Part shown: one piece after another, positions 5,698 through 12,459 of the stretch
Position numbering within the stretch: position 1 is the first letter of the stretch
How the letters are laid out: every line of letters starts with the position of its first letter
DNA from: a virus
Direction: 5' to 3' (one strand)
Length of the DNA: 37,248 nt
IMG/VR virus record: IMGVR_UViG_3300025141_000306
Location: 1 to 37,248 of that record
Translations under genes and position numbers: made by a program
Notes under the pieces: generated by a model
Database searches by the model: none
What the model was told of the DNA's origin: nothing
What the model saw: only the letters and a program-made list of their open reading frames with translations

Positions 5698-6028
5698 CAC
5701 CACCTTCAGTTCTTACCTCTTCTTCTATTGGAGTAAGAACAAGGACACACATATATCTATAGTGACCTTCAATGTGCCCAATGGTTGAGAGATCATTGAT
5801 TCTATCATACCCCTCGGTTGACATGTCAATGCCCCCGACCACCACCACAGCCTCACCTATAGCACTACGCGCAGCCTCCTTGGGCGTGCTGCCCGTACCG
5901 CACATAAATCTAACTGGATAATCATCAACAGAGAGTGGGTTTCTATTCAGGATAAGCTGAGTCTTTTCTCCCTCATCCTTTAGAACAACCCCCATCTCAA
6001 CTAAGTCAGCCTTATATTTGTTTGACAT
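5687..6028 (-). CDS. Hypothetical protein (113 aa)
   Basis: Unrecognised 113-residue protein. ATG 6028 follows GGAGAGGG. The middle contains KEAARSAIGEAVVVVGGIDM, a helix followed by a strongly hydrophobic strand, and a late hydrophobic strand YRYMCVLVLTPIEEE, suggesting a compact alpha/beta fold. No catalytic residues are evident. It overlaps the upstream small gene by 17 bases and converges with the endolysin, overlapping it by 11 bases. It may be co-transcribed with the 73-aa and 34-aa genes to its right. Confidence 0.55.
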   Translation of the reverse strand: MSNKYKADLVEMGVVLKDEGEKTQLILNRNPLSVDDYPVRFMCGTGSTPKEAARSAIGEAVVVVGGIDMSTEGYDRINDLSTIGHIEGHYRYMCVLVLTPIEEEVRTEGGVIL

Positions 6029-6233
6029 GCTTACCCTCTCCGAGTCGGTTCAATAACATCCTTGCAGTCTCAACGGACTTCTTATCCGAGAACACCGCAA
6101 GTGCGGTTGTATTGTTATCTGTGTCCATCATATAGAGAACAGGTTTCTGTCTGCCCGGAAGCAGACCAATATGGATTGACATGTTTATATCAAGCAACTC
6201 CCAGCCTGTAAATGTTCTCAGTATATCTGGCAT
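6012..6233 (-). CDS. Small hypothetical protein (73 aa)
   Basis: Unrecognised 73-residue protein. ATG 6233 overlaps the TGA of the preceding 34-aa membrane gene as TGATG, so translation is probably coupled; GTG 6236 is an alternative. The sequence suggests a beta-rich N-terminal two thirds (INMSIHIGLLPGRQKPVLYMMD) and a C-terminal helix (KKSVETARMLLNRLG). No known motif is visible. It lies between the endolysin and the holin-like gene but on the opposite strand. Confidence 0.5.
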   Translation of the reverse strand: MPDILRTFTGWELLDINMSIHIGLLPGRQKPVLYMMDTDNNTTALAVFSDKKSVETARMLLNRLGEGKHVKQI

Positions 6234-6337
6234 CACAATCCGTTAGCTATCCACTCTGATACTGTGTATGTGAGCACATAAGCAATGGCTGTGAGTAATA
6301 CAATTACTCCAACGAAATCTATTCCATGATCGTCCAT
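6233..6337 (-). CDS. 34-aa membrane peptide
   Basis: This very short gene starts at ATG 6337, 9 bases after AAGGAG on the minus strand, and ends in a TGA (6233-6235) that shares one base with the next ATG. The product begins MDDHGIDFVG, continues with a single hydrophobic helix (VIVLLTAIAYVLTYTV) and ends SEWIANGL. This predicts a single-pass membrane peptide with an acidic N-terminus. Its position beside a holin-like gene suggests a lysis-related or antiholin role, but it is on the other strand, so that is only a guess. Confidence 0.5.
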   Translation of the reverse strand: MDDHGIDFVGVIVLLTAIAYVLTYTVSEWIANGL

Positions 6338-6384
6338 AGTTTCTGTCTCCTTGTTTTCTTTTGACGGTGGTGTTATCGGGAACT

Positions 6385-6399
6385 CTCCTATTAGGAGGT
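6385..6399 (+). promoter_or_regulatory. Palindrome covering the holin-like gene's SD
   Basis: CTCCTA-T-TAGGAG is a perfect inverted repeat (6385-6397) and includes most of the AGGAGG SD (6394-6399) of the next gene. In RNA, CTCC and GGAG could pair across a 5-base loop and partly hide the SD. A 4-bp stem is weak. Confidence 0.35.
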
Positions 6400-6403
6400 A
6401 AGT

Positions 6404-6607
6404 ATGTGGGATGATATAAAGTCAAGACTTGTTAGTCGTAAGTTCTGGATGGCTCTTTTGGGTGCTGTAACACCATTAGCTTTAGAAGCTATGACCGGTG
6501 TGGTCACACCAACAGAGGCTTTGATTGCTTCAACTACAGTCATCGTTAGTTATATCCTTGGTCAAGCCTATCAAGATGGGCAAGCAGCGTTAGGCTCTAA
6601 TTCCTAG
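6404..6607 (+). CDS. Holin-like small membrane protein (67 aa)
   Basis: Probable holin or holin-like protein, which would let the endolysin reach the cell wall. AGGAGG lies 4 bases before ATG 6404. The 67-residue product starts MWDDIKSRLVSRKFWMALLG, with a charged N-terminus and a first hydrophobic segment (FWMALLGAVTPLALEAM). A second segment (EALIASTTVIVSYILGQAY) and a short polar tail follow. Length, two membrane segments and the RKFW…GQAYxDG pattern are typical of small phage membrane proteins annotated as holins. It is the only plus-strand gene between the endolysin and the helicase. The role is inferred from shape and context; no sequence motif proves hole formation. Confidence 0.6.
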   Translation: MWDDIKSRLVSRKFWMALLGAVTPLALEAMTGVVTPTEALIASTTVIVSYILGQAYQDGQAALGSNS

Positions 6608-6885
6608 CACACTGGCAGCGTAGGGTATATAATGTCTGCTGGACCAGACTCTTCTACTGTTTCTTCTGAGGCAGAGATGAGTTGGTTCAGTAGCTGAACA
6701 TCAAGTGGTTTCCTTCCCCCAGCCCCCCTCTTCATTTTCTTCAGTGCGACTCCCTTCTTCCGATAGGAACTGGCCCTGACAGCAGCCGAGTTCCTTTTCA
6801 TTCCGGTTCTCTCACAGAACTCGTCGAGTGATTCTGATAGTTGCCATACTGTGACAAAGGTTTCCGGTGTTAGTTGCTTTGGCAT
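6604..6885 (-). CDS. Small HTH-like DNA-binding protein (93 aa)
   Basis: Probable small DNA-binding protein. The start is well supported: ATG 6885 with GGAGG 5 bases ahead, and it shares one base with the stop of the upstream gene (TAATG). The 93-residue sequence carries a pattern known from small phage proteins: a helix (FVTVWQLSESLDEFCERTGM), then KRNSAAVRASSYRKKGVALK, which reads as a helix-turn-helix with a basic recognition helix. A basic linker (KRGAGGRK) and an acidic C-terminal half follow. It is third in the leftward regulatory operon. It may be a second regulator, or an accessory factor for the HTH repressor. Its 3' end overlaps the convergent holin-like gene by 4 bases. Confidence 0.55.
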   Translation of the reverse strand: MPKQLTPETFVTVWQLSESLDEFCERTGMKRNSAAVRASSYRKKGVALKKMKRGAGGRKPLDVQLLNQLISASEETVEESGPADIIYPTLPVC

Positions 6886-7775
6886 TATTCCTCCATGTCT
6901 GGTGTCTTTCTGTGGTATGAGGCCAGAGGATCTGAGCGAACAAACCCTGCTGATGATGATAGGTCAATCTCTTTATGGTATGCGCCGATGACTAGGTTCG
7001 CATACTGTTGGTAGAATACCTCGTTGATGCTTCCGATGTACTCCCATTGTGTAAATGCCCCGTTGTTCCACCACTCAGGGCACAACCTAGAGAGCAGTTG
7101 AACAGCTTGTTGATAGATCCCAAGTGCTATCTCTGCGCTAATCAGTGGGCACCTGAACTCGCTGAGTGCTCCTATCTCTATGAGTGAGGCTGCTGTCTTG
7201 GCCGGTAGAGCCAGCATTAGAGAGATGTATAGGGCGTGCTTAAGGGTTGGGCTTCTGGGATGAAGCAGTTCCGCGTAGGTCCAATCTTGGTTTATGTGGG
7301 TGGCGTAGTAAGTATATGTTCTATCGTACCCAAGCAGAGAGCCTTCTTCTATCCTGTTCTGTACTAGGGTTCTGACCATAGAATTATATCTAACGCTTGT
7401 CTTCCTATCTACAGCGACACACATCTTAGGAGAAAGTGAATCAACAATTCTTTGAGAGATAGTGTCTGCCCAGATTCTAATAGCGTCTGCATCTGTTGTC
7501 GTTGGCAGTGCGATGTTGGTCTTTAATAACTTACCTTGAACCCTCCATACTTTACCATTGAGTCCAAGAAATATAAACCTCTCACCCGTACAGGCACCCA
7601 AGAAATAAGATTGAGTGCCAAGCATAACTGAACCAAGGTTCAGAATAAACTTCCTCTTAGGCTTACCTGCTTTCTTGAAGTGGTAGTAACCTATATAAGA
7701 GCAGAAATCATTTACACTAATGTTACCATTTCTGAATGATTTAGTAGGAACTGCCTTGTCTCTGAGAACTGACAT
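6885..7775 (-). CDS. Hypothetical protein in regulator operon (296 aa)
   Basis: Unrecognised 296-residue protein. ATG 7775 lies one base after the stop of the HTH gene, with only a weak SD (GGGAT), so its translation is probably coupled. The N-terminal part is basic with several aromatics (GYYHFKKAGKPKRKF). The middle holds a Ser/Arg/Lys stretch (SPKMCVAVDRKTSVRYNSMVR). Residues ~175-225 are hydrophobic and helical (TLKHALYISLMLALPAKTAA) but probably buried rather than membrane-spanning. I see no nuclease, integrase or kinase signature. Lying between two HTH-type proteins, it might be a regulator partner or an exclusion factor. The 5' leader contains TATACGGGATAG, similar to the tandem repeat before the endolysin. 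Confidence 0.5.
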   Translation of the reverse strand: MSVLRDKAVPTKSFRNGNISVNDFCSYIGYYHFKKAGKPKRKFILNLGSVMLGTQSYFLGACTGERFIFLGLNGKVWRVQGKLLKTNIALPTTTDADAIRIWADTISQRIVDSLSPKMCVAVDRKTSVRYNSMVRTLVQNRIEEGSLLGYDRTYTYYATHINQDWTYAELLHPRSPTLKHALYISLMLALPAKTAASLIEIGALSEFRCPLISAEIALGIYQQAVQLLSRLCPEWWNNGAFTQWEYIGSINEVFYQQYANLVIGAYHKEIDLSSSAGFVRSDPLASYHRKTPDMEE

Positions 7776-7776
7776 A

Positions 7777-8106
7777 CTATCCCGTATATGTGATGTTAAA
7801 GGCTTCTTCTATTGCTGATATTTCCTTCTCTGTTACCGGCAAGTTTATATTGTAGTGGTGGTACAGTCTAGACAGACTAAGTATCTGCTTCTTTGTAAGC
7901 TTGAGAAACAGTATCATTCTGATGAACAAGACCCTGCCCGGTGGCTTGATACCAAGCTCGACATTCCTCCAAGTTGGCTGAGTCACACCGAGTCTCCGGG
8001 CCAGTGCTCGCTGCGAAATCCCCACCTCTCCCCGCCAAGCGGACAAAATCTGTCCGGCTAAAAACAACGGTTCAACCTCCGCTTTCGGGTTTTTTTCACT
8101 TTCCAT
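7777..8106 (-). CDS. XRE-like HTH transcriptional regulator (109 aa)
   Basis: Probable DNA-binding repressor. ATG 8106 follows a GGGGGTG SD-like element and a sigma70-like promoter (8127-8155). Residues ~16-60 form a Cro/CI-type helix-turn-helix: QILSAWRGEVGISQRALARR is followed by LGVTQPTWRNVELGIKPP, the layout in which 'SQ..LA..LGV…T….E.G' marks the two helices and the turn. The C-terminal half is helical with a basic stretch and no RecA-cleavable peptidase domain, so it is shorter than a classical CI repressor. It heads a three-gene leftward operon and faces the replication operon across a region with inverted repeats, so it likely represses both. No integrase is visible, so temperate growth is not shown. 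Confidence 0.75.
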   Translation of the reverse strand: MESEKNPKAEVEPLFLAGQILSAWRGEVGISQRALARRLGVTQPTWRNVELGIKPPGRVLFIRMILFLKLTKKQILSLSRLYHHYNINLPVTEKEISAIEEAFNITYTG

Positions 8107-8126
8107 TTGACACCCCCTGTCCTCAC

Positions 8127-8155
8127 AAGTTAGCCTGCGGCTTGTCTGCCGTCAA
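8127..8155 (-). promoter_or_regulatory. Sigma70-like promoter for the HTH operon, leftward
   Basis: Minus-strand TTGACG (8150-8155), a 17-bp spacer and TAACTT (8127-8132). The start of transcription would fall just before the GGGGGTG SD of the HTH gene. Confidence 0.65.
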
Positions 8156-8182
8156 GCATATCGAAGCGTTGCGACTGTGGAA

Positions 8183-8245
8183 ATGTACCGTAGCTACGAT
8201 ACCTTCTACATCGTTACCATATATTGAAACGGTACTACGGTACAT
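8183..8245. promoter_or_regulatory. Inverted-repeat operator region
   Basis: ATGTACCGTAG (8183-8193) and CTACGGTACAT (8235-8245) are perfect inverted copies 41 bp apart. The left arm runs into the palindrome CGTAGCTACG (8189-8198). The right arm lies inside the spacer of the rightward promoter, where a bound protein would block RNA polymerase. Binding by the neighbouring HTH protein is inferred. Confidence 0.55.
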
Positions 8246-8252
8246 ATATCAT
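8224..8252 (+). promoter_or_regulatory. Sigma70-like promoter for the replication operon, rightward
   Basis: TTGAAA (8224-8229), a 17-bp spacer and TATCAT (8247-8252), in an AT-rich stretch. The spacer contains one arm of the inverted repeat. A leader of about 90 bases precedes the helicase. Confidence 0.65.
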
Positions 8253-8352
8253 AATATAATTTCTATGAAACGGAGTAACTACATTAGCTTTATTCTACAA
8301 ATGTTTTAATTAAAAAAACCATACTAACCAACATCTCAATTAGGAGAATAAT

Positions 8353-9747
8353 ATGAATCAACTATATCCCTCTGAGTCAGAAAGAATCTTATTAGGTTCA
8401 TTGATATTAGGGGAAGGAACAGGCCTTGAACTGGTCGAGGGTGTTGTGTCTAAGCACGACTTCTCGTCCTCCTCTCATGGCTTATTATTTGAATGGATAC
8501 AACGACAGGTTGCAGCCAACGAGCCGGTTAGCCTTCATGTTCTTATTGAAAAGGAAGGCGATAGGAAGTGTGAAGATAGATATGGAACTCTTGATTATCT
8601 ACATTCATTGGGAGACAATGCGGTAATAGATTCAAAGTTACCTGCTTATGCTAAGGTCATCTCAGACTGCTCCGCCCTAAGAGAAATGTTGTCTTCGGTT
8701 GAGGAGATAAAGAATAAGATTGTAAATGGGACAGAATCTGTCCGAGAAATAAAAGCATTTGCCGAGAAGCAGGTCTTTGATAATAGAACTGGATCGTCCT
8801 CCGGTGTCATCATGTCGGCAGAGTCGGTTACCACACAAGCAGAGGTATCTTTCAATGGCATGTGTAAAGGCGATAGCAGTATCAGTGAGTTTGTTCCTAG
8901 TGGGATGCCTAGCTTTGATAGGCATTACCTTGGTTGGCCGAGGGGTTTGCCGACATACATTGGTGGTAGGACGAAGATGGGCAAAACGGCTTTTATGCTT
9001 GCTGCCGCTGCTAAAGGTGCGATTGCTGGGATACCACAAGGAATAATCTCAGTAGAGATGGGGAGTAAGCAGCTTGCATATAGGCTTGCGTCTTACTTCG
9101 GAGGTGTCTCCTTACGAGAAGCCCTTCAAGGGAACCCAGAGCATCAAGACTTATTTAGATGGGGTCTTGGCGAGGTGTCTCGGCTGCCTATCCACATCGA
9201 CGATGCCTCAAGAAACATTGATATAGTTGCCTCTAGTATCCGACAGATGAAAAGGATTCATGGTTGTGAGGTTATCTGGGTTGACTACATACAACTGCTT
9301 ACGGGGTACGGAAAGAAGCAAGATGAAAGAACTAGACTCGACTCTATTGCTGATGCAGTAAGACAAATAGCAAAGGAGGAGCGGGTTGCAATCGTTGCCC
9401 TTGCCCAGTTTAACCGGACCCTTGATACCAGAATAGTTGGTGGACAGAGAGGGCTTCCCTACCCCTCTGATTTCAGAGGCTCTGATAAGTTCTTACAGGA
9501 CGCTGGTCTTGCCTTCGGGATCTATCGACCGTTCTACTACGAGCCGCCAAAGAAATCTGTAGGTGTATATTCTGAAGATGAGTTGTCCACTATGTTCCAA
9601 CCACTTCATCTGGTCAGCTTGGCGGCACGAGAGGCGGCAAGGAAAGACATAGAGCTTTGCCTACAGACAGCGTGGGGTAGAGTCTACGACACAGAAGAGC
9701 CGGAACCAGAGTGGTGGAATGGCACATGGCCACCGAGGTGGACATGA
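8353..9747 (+). CDS. Replicative DNA helicase, DnaB-like
   Basis: Replicative 5'-3' helicase that unwinds the fork using ATP, probably as a hexamer with the primase at 14051. AGGAG precedes ATG 8353. The 464-residue protein has a DnaB-type N-terminal helical domain (about 5-110, SESERILLGSLILG), a linker, then a RecA-like core. Walker A is GGRTKMGKT at 204-212, Walker B is VIWVDYIQLL at 307-316, and VALAQFNRT plus DFRGSDKFLQDAGLAFGIYR match the later DnaB motifs. The length is typical. It is the first gene of the rightward replication block and is likely controlled by the promoter and operator at 8183-8252. The 3' 64 bases overlap an antisense gene. Confidence 0.92.
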   Translation: MNQLYPSESERILLGSLILGEGTGLELVEGVVSKHDFSSSSHGLLFEWIQRQVAANEPVSLHVLIEKEGDRKCEDRYGTLDYLHSLGDNAVIDSKLPAYAKVISDCSALREMLSSVEEIKNKIVNGTESVREIKAFAEKQVFDNRTGSSSGVIMSAESVTTQAEVSFNGMCKGDSSISEFVPSGMPSFDRHYLGWPRGLPTYIGGRTKMGKTAFMLAAAAKGAIAGIPQGIISVEMGSKQLAYRLASYFGGVSLREALQGNPEHQDLFRWGLGEVSRLPIHIDDASRNIDIVASSIRQMKRIHGCEVIWVDYIQLLTGYGKKQDERTRLDSIADAVRQIAKEERVAIVALAQFNRTLDTRIVGGQRGLPYPSDFRGSDKFLQDAGLAFGIYRPFYYEPPKKSVGVYSEDELSTMFQPLHLVSLAAREAARKDIELCLQTAWGRVYDTEEPEPEWWNGTWPPRWT

Positions 9748-10145
9748 TCTCTGAGTTCATCCACCATATCTTGGTCAACCTCTATTCCATTCCATACAAT
9801 AGGAAACTCCAAGCTCAGGTAATACCAGTCTGTAATAAGCTGATTGAGCAGTCTTGCATAGTCATAGAAGATTGGATACCCCTTCTCCATCATGCCAAAG
9901 TAAAGGTCCAGCGTTCCAGAAACCATCTCTCTAAACGGAACCTCAAGTTCTTTGGACTCCTTCTCAAGAACCTTCATGGCCCTTGCTATGACAAAGACGC
10001 TTCTCCGCTTCTTCCCGATGCGACAAGCGGTTCTCTTCTTCCACTCGTCCAACAGGATGTAGCGGTTGGTGCCTCGATAGAGGTATCTTTCGGCCCGGTT
10101 TCCGGGCCGCGTGTAGCGTGTTCGGGGATTAGTTTTTCTTTTCAT
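9684..10145 (-). CDS. Antisense hypothetical protein within the replication block (153 aa)
   Basis: Unrecognised. The plus strand here is also open (9711-10214), but the minus-strand reading looks like the real protein: charged and helical (KKRRSVFVIARAMKVLEKES), with a plausible acidic/aromatic C-terminus, whereas the plus reading is rich in Ser, Val, His and Cys with no fold-like pattern. ATG 10145 has AAGG about 9 bases ahead; the frame is open to 10211. The N-terminus is strongly basic (MKRKTNPRTRYTRPGNRAER), which suggests nucleic-acid binding. It overlaps the helicase 3' end by 64 bases and faces the Rad52 promoter. No promoter for it is obvious. It may be a later insertion in the operon. 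Confidence 0.55.
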   Translation of the reverse strand: MKRKTNPRTRYTRPGNRAERYLYRGTNRYILLDEWKKRTACRIGKKRRSVFVIARAMKVLEKESKELEVPFREMVSGTLDLYFGMMEKGYPIFYDYARLLNQLITDWYYLSLEFPIVWNGIEVDQDMVDELRDHVHLGGHVPFHHSGSGSSVS

Positions 10146-10155
10146 CGAATCAACC

Positions 10156-10184
10156 TTGACAACCAGATAGCCACAGGCTATCAG
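10156..10184 (+). promoter_or_regulatory. Sigma70-like promoter with palindromic operator
   Basis: TTGACA (10156-10161), a 17-bp spacer and TATCAG (10179-10184). The spacer and first part of the -10 carry a perfect palindrome GATAGCC-ACA-GGCTATC (10166-10182), a classic repressor-site position. It should drive the recombination genes from 10224. Confidence 0.65.
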
Positions 10185-10194
10185 AACAGTGCGA

Positions 10195-10213
10195 CAGTGG
10201 CGTTCAACCACTG
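10195..10213 (+). promoter_or_regulatory. Hairpin just before the Rad52-like gene's SD
   Basis: CAGTGG-CGTTCAA-CCACTG forms a 6-bp stem with a 7-base loop directly ahead of AGGAGG. At the likely transcript 5' end it could stabilise the mRNA or modulate translation. Confidence 0.45.
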
Positions 10214-10223
10214 AGGAGGTAGT

Positions 10224-11075
10224 ATGACAGCAAGCAAGAATTGGCCACTACAAATAGATGGCCGTAACATTGAATCTAAACTTCGGGAGCTAAGGCGACC
10301 ATTCGTTGACGATGAGATTTACTGGAGGGCACAGACTATCACTGGCTCAAAAGGTAATGGCAGGGCTATGATTTTAGCTTATGTTGATAGTAGATGTATA
10401 CAGGAGAGACTAGACAATGTACTTGGACCTCATAATTGGCAAACAGAAATCAGAGTTGACGGAACAAAGAACCTCGCTGGCATTGGAATTAGAGTTGCCG
10501 GTGAGTGGGTTTGGAAATGGGATGGAGCAGGAGACACCAAGATCGAAGCCGAGAAGGGAGGAATCTCAGACTCGATCAAGCGTGCTGCTGTCCTCTGGGG
10601 AATGGCAAGACACCTTTACGAACTCGACACAACTTGGTGTGACATCCATTCAAGTAAACCAAACGATGTACCCAAGCACAGATTAGTATATATAAACGAC
10701 TATAAGAAGGGCATCAAGGGCTGGTGTGTTGCTCCCTCTATACGGGAGATACAGAGACATCTGCTATCTATAGATGATTTAGTCAGGCATATAGACAAGC
10801 CAAAATCAAGAAGGCTTATGCGCTTTAAGATCGTTGCTTCTAAGAACGACATCGAGCCTACTGGCCCTCAGATTCAGGCTCTGGTTGAGGCCGCAACAGC
10901 CAAGTTCAAGGACGGCAAGTTCACTGGCAAGGGTGCTACTCACCCAACCAAAGCCAGCGATAAGCAAATAGAGATTGGTTCTCATCGTGCTGTCAAGTGG
11001 CACGAAGACGGGACGATTCATCAGATGATTAAACAATACTTTAACGAAGTCGGGAACAGTGAGGTTCCATTTTAG
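10224..11075 (+). CDS. Rad52/Rad22-family single-strand annealing protein
   Basis: Probable recombination mediator that anneals complementary single strands during phage recombination and repair. AGGAGG lies 4 bases before ATG 10224. The 283-residue protein shows the Rad52/Rad22 family pattern: an N-terminal region with IYWRAQTITGSKGNGRAMIL, the LGPHNWQTEIRV segment, and above all the DTKIEAEKGGISDSIKRAAV block (residues ~104-123) followed by WGMARHLYEL. In the family this KGG-S-D-x-K-R-A segment lies in the DNA-binding ring. The C-terminal ~80 residues are less ordered and end in VPF. It stands with a nuclease, two OB-fold proteins and a resolvase, a coherent recombination set, under a promoter of its own (10156-10184). 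Confidence 0.85.
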   Translation: MTASKNWPLQIDGRNIESKLRELRRPFVDDEIYWRAQTITGSKGNGRAMILAYVDSRCIQERLDNVLGPHNWQTEIRVDGTKNLAGIGIRVAGEWVWKWDGAGDTKIEAEKGGISDSIKRAAVLWGMARHLYELDTTWCDIHSSKPNDVPKHRLVYINDYKKGIKGWCVAPSIREIQRHLLSIDDLVRHIDKPKSRRLMRFKIVASKNDIEPTGPQIQALVEAATAKFKDGKFTGKGATHPTKASDKQIEIGSHRAVKWHEDGTIHQMIKQYFNEVGNSEVPF

Positions 11076-11085
11076 GAGGTGAGTG

Positions 11086-11397
11086 ATGGGATTTAGAAAC
11101 CAATATCCAAACTCTGTTAGTTTCTGTGGCCTAGTCACAGAGATAGATGACTGCGGACCATCAGCCTCTAGCGGTAAGAAAGTTAGGGCTAAGATTCGGA
11201 ATCCTAACCTAGAACAATCAAAGTTCGATACCTATGTTACAGCCCTTGCTTTTGGTAAGAACGCAATAAGGCTTTCGGACGAGTGTATGGGGGAGGTTGT
11301 TCACATTCTTGGGAGGGTAGGCAGCGAAGGAACAAGTACAATTTTATTAGTAGACAAGATTTATTTAACAGACGAAGCACCCTTGGGGGAACTATGA
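11086..11397 (+). CDS. OB-fold SSB-like protein (103 aa)
   Basis: Probable single-strand-binding-type protein, a second one beside the ssb at 12460. ATG 11086 follows AGGAGGTGAG; GTG 11083 is an alternative. The 103-residue protein resembles an OB fold: SVSFCGLVTEIDDCG (first strand), VRAKIRNPNLEQSKFDTYVT (strands 2 and 3), then ECMGEVVHILGRVGSEGTST and ILLVDKIYLTDE, in the SSB order 'G.v.e', 'G..v.V.G'. It lacks an acidic C-terminal tail. It ends by sharing bases with the next start (TGATG). It may be a specialised accessory to the annealing protein or nuclease. Confidence 0.6.
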   Translation: MGFRNQYPNSVSFCGLVTEIDDCGPSASSGKKVRAKIRNPNLEQSKFDTYVTALAFGKNAIRLSDECMGEVVHILGRVGSEGTSTILLVDKIYLTDEAPLGEL

Positions 11398-12455
11398 TGG
11401 AAGTCAATAACGACGATATGTGGATTGAAGTTGAACACGGGGTATTCTTACCTGACATAGCAAGAATGGTTCTTGCTAGGCTGGCCGAGCGTAAACCAAT
11501 AACATCTAACTATGATACATCTGAGCTAGGCAAGATTCTTGTCCGCCAGCTTGAGGAAACAAGGGACGGTCCAACCGGCTCTCTCCGGTTAAGCTCTGCT
11601 GGTAAGTGCCAACGAGCACTGGCTTACGACTATCACCACTATAAACCAAACGGTTTTGTTTCAGACGAGAGCGCTCCTATCGTCTTTGCTGTTGGTGATA
11701 TTGTTGAGATGCTGATAGTGGCTGCCTTGCACGATGCAACTGACCAAATCAAAACAATAAACATAACAAGTACCGGACTAAACCAAGAGACAGTATGTCT
11801 TGAGGTTCCAATCCCTGCCAATCCTGATCTCATCACAGCCCCTACTCACTATAGAGATAATGCCACGAGGGTTGCTAGGATTTCTGGACACCCTGATGGC
11901 ATTATGTCTATCCCGATGTACCGCCGGGGGCTTCTAGGAGAGGAAGAGTTCACAATAGTAGACGGCATACTTGAGGTTAAGTCAATGAGCGACTACGGCT
12001 TCAAGCGATTCCGCGATGGGGGCTTAGGCAAGGATGACTTGTATAATTATCAGACCCAAGCCTATCAACTAGCCAAGACTCAGATGACAGGCAAGCCATT
12101 CAACTGGACCTATATGATTGCTCTTGGTAAGAATGTCACGGTAAAGGATGGCATCATCAGAGAGGATGGGTCTTGGGCAAAGGCAAAGCCTATCGTCGGT
12201 CACTGGGTCAAGGGTGACGACGACATCAAGCACGACATTGTAAACCGTTTGAGAGAAGTAATACTAACCCGTAACCCAGAGGAGATAGACCGACCATATA
12301 AACCATCAACAGCGAAAGCTACCAAAGGACAGTTACGATTCCCGTGTGATTGGTGCTCACATTGGAAGACTTGCTGGCCTAACGCCTATGAGGAACCAGC
12401 CTCATCAGGCTTTTATCAAAAGAGCACCAAGATCAAACTGTTCGTAGGAGAATAA
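11397..12455 (+). CDS. PD-(D/E)XK nuclease with Cas4/AddB-like cysteine cluster
   Basis: Probable DNA exonuclease for resection. ATG 11397 overlaps the previous stop as TGATG; ATG 11394 is an alternative, both after GGGGGA. The 352-residue protein has the RecB-like nuclease motifs in order: LSSAGKCQRALAYDY (Cys71), GHPDGIM with Asp167, ILEVKS with Glu193 and Lys195, and YNYQTQAYQ (Gln219 and Tyr223, the QxxxY motif). The C-terminus carries CDWCSHWKTC (Cys317, 320, 326). One early and three late cysteines in C…CxxCx5C spacing match the iron-sulfur cluster of Cas4 and AddB nucleases, so a [4Fe-4S] cluster is likely. Its neighbours are the annealing protein and ssb, which fits resect-and-anneal recombination. 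Confidence 0.8.
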   Translation: MEVNNDDMWIEVEHGVFLPDIARMVLARLAERKPITSNYDTSELGKILVRQLEETRDGPTGSLRLSSAGKCQRALAYDYHHYKPNGFVSDESAPIVFAVGDIVEMLIVAALHDATDQIKTINITSTGLNQETVCLEVPIPANPDLITAPTHYRDNATRVARISGHPDGIMSIPMYRRGLLGEEEFTIVDGILEVKSMSDYGFKRFRDGGLGKDDLYNYQTQAYQLAKTQMTGKPFNWTYMIALGKNVTVKDGIIREDGSWAKAKPIVGHWVKGDDDIKHDIVNRLREVILTRNPEEIDRPYKPSTAKATKGQLRFPCDWCSHWKTCWPNAYEEPASSGFYQKSTKIKLFVGE

Positions 12456-12459
12456 GATC

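Noticed and set aside
6243-6425. 60-aa minus-strand ORF spanning the palindrome and the start of the holin-like gene
   Set aside because: No SD, unlikely composition, and another frame in the same place has an SD, a TGATG overlap and a clear membrane helix (6233-6337).
10091-10109. CGGCCCGG-TTT-CCGGGCCG hairpin as a terminator
   Set aside because: The stem is perfect but no T-run follows on either strand, and it lies within the coding frame of the antisense gene; it may simply reflect its Arg-Pro-Gly codons.
9711-10214. Plus-strand 167-aa ORF between helicase and the Rad52-like gene
   Set aside because: No SD and poor protein character; the opposite strand gives a charged, helical, protein-like sequence with a plausible SD.
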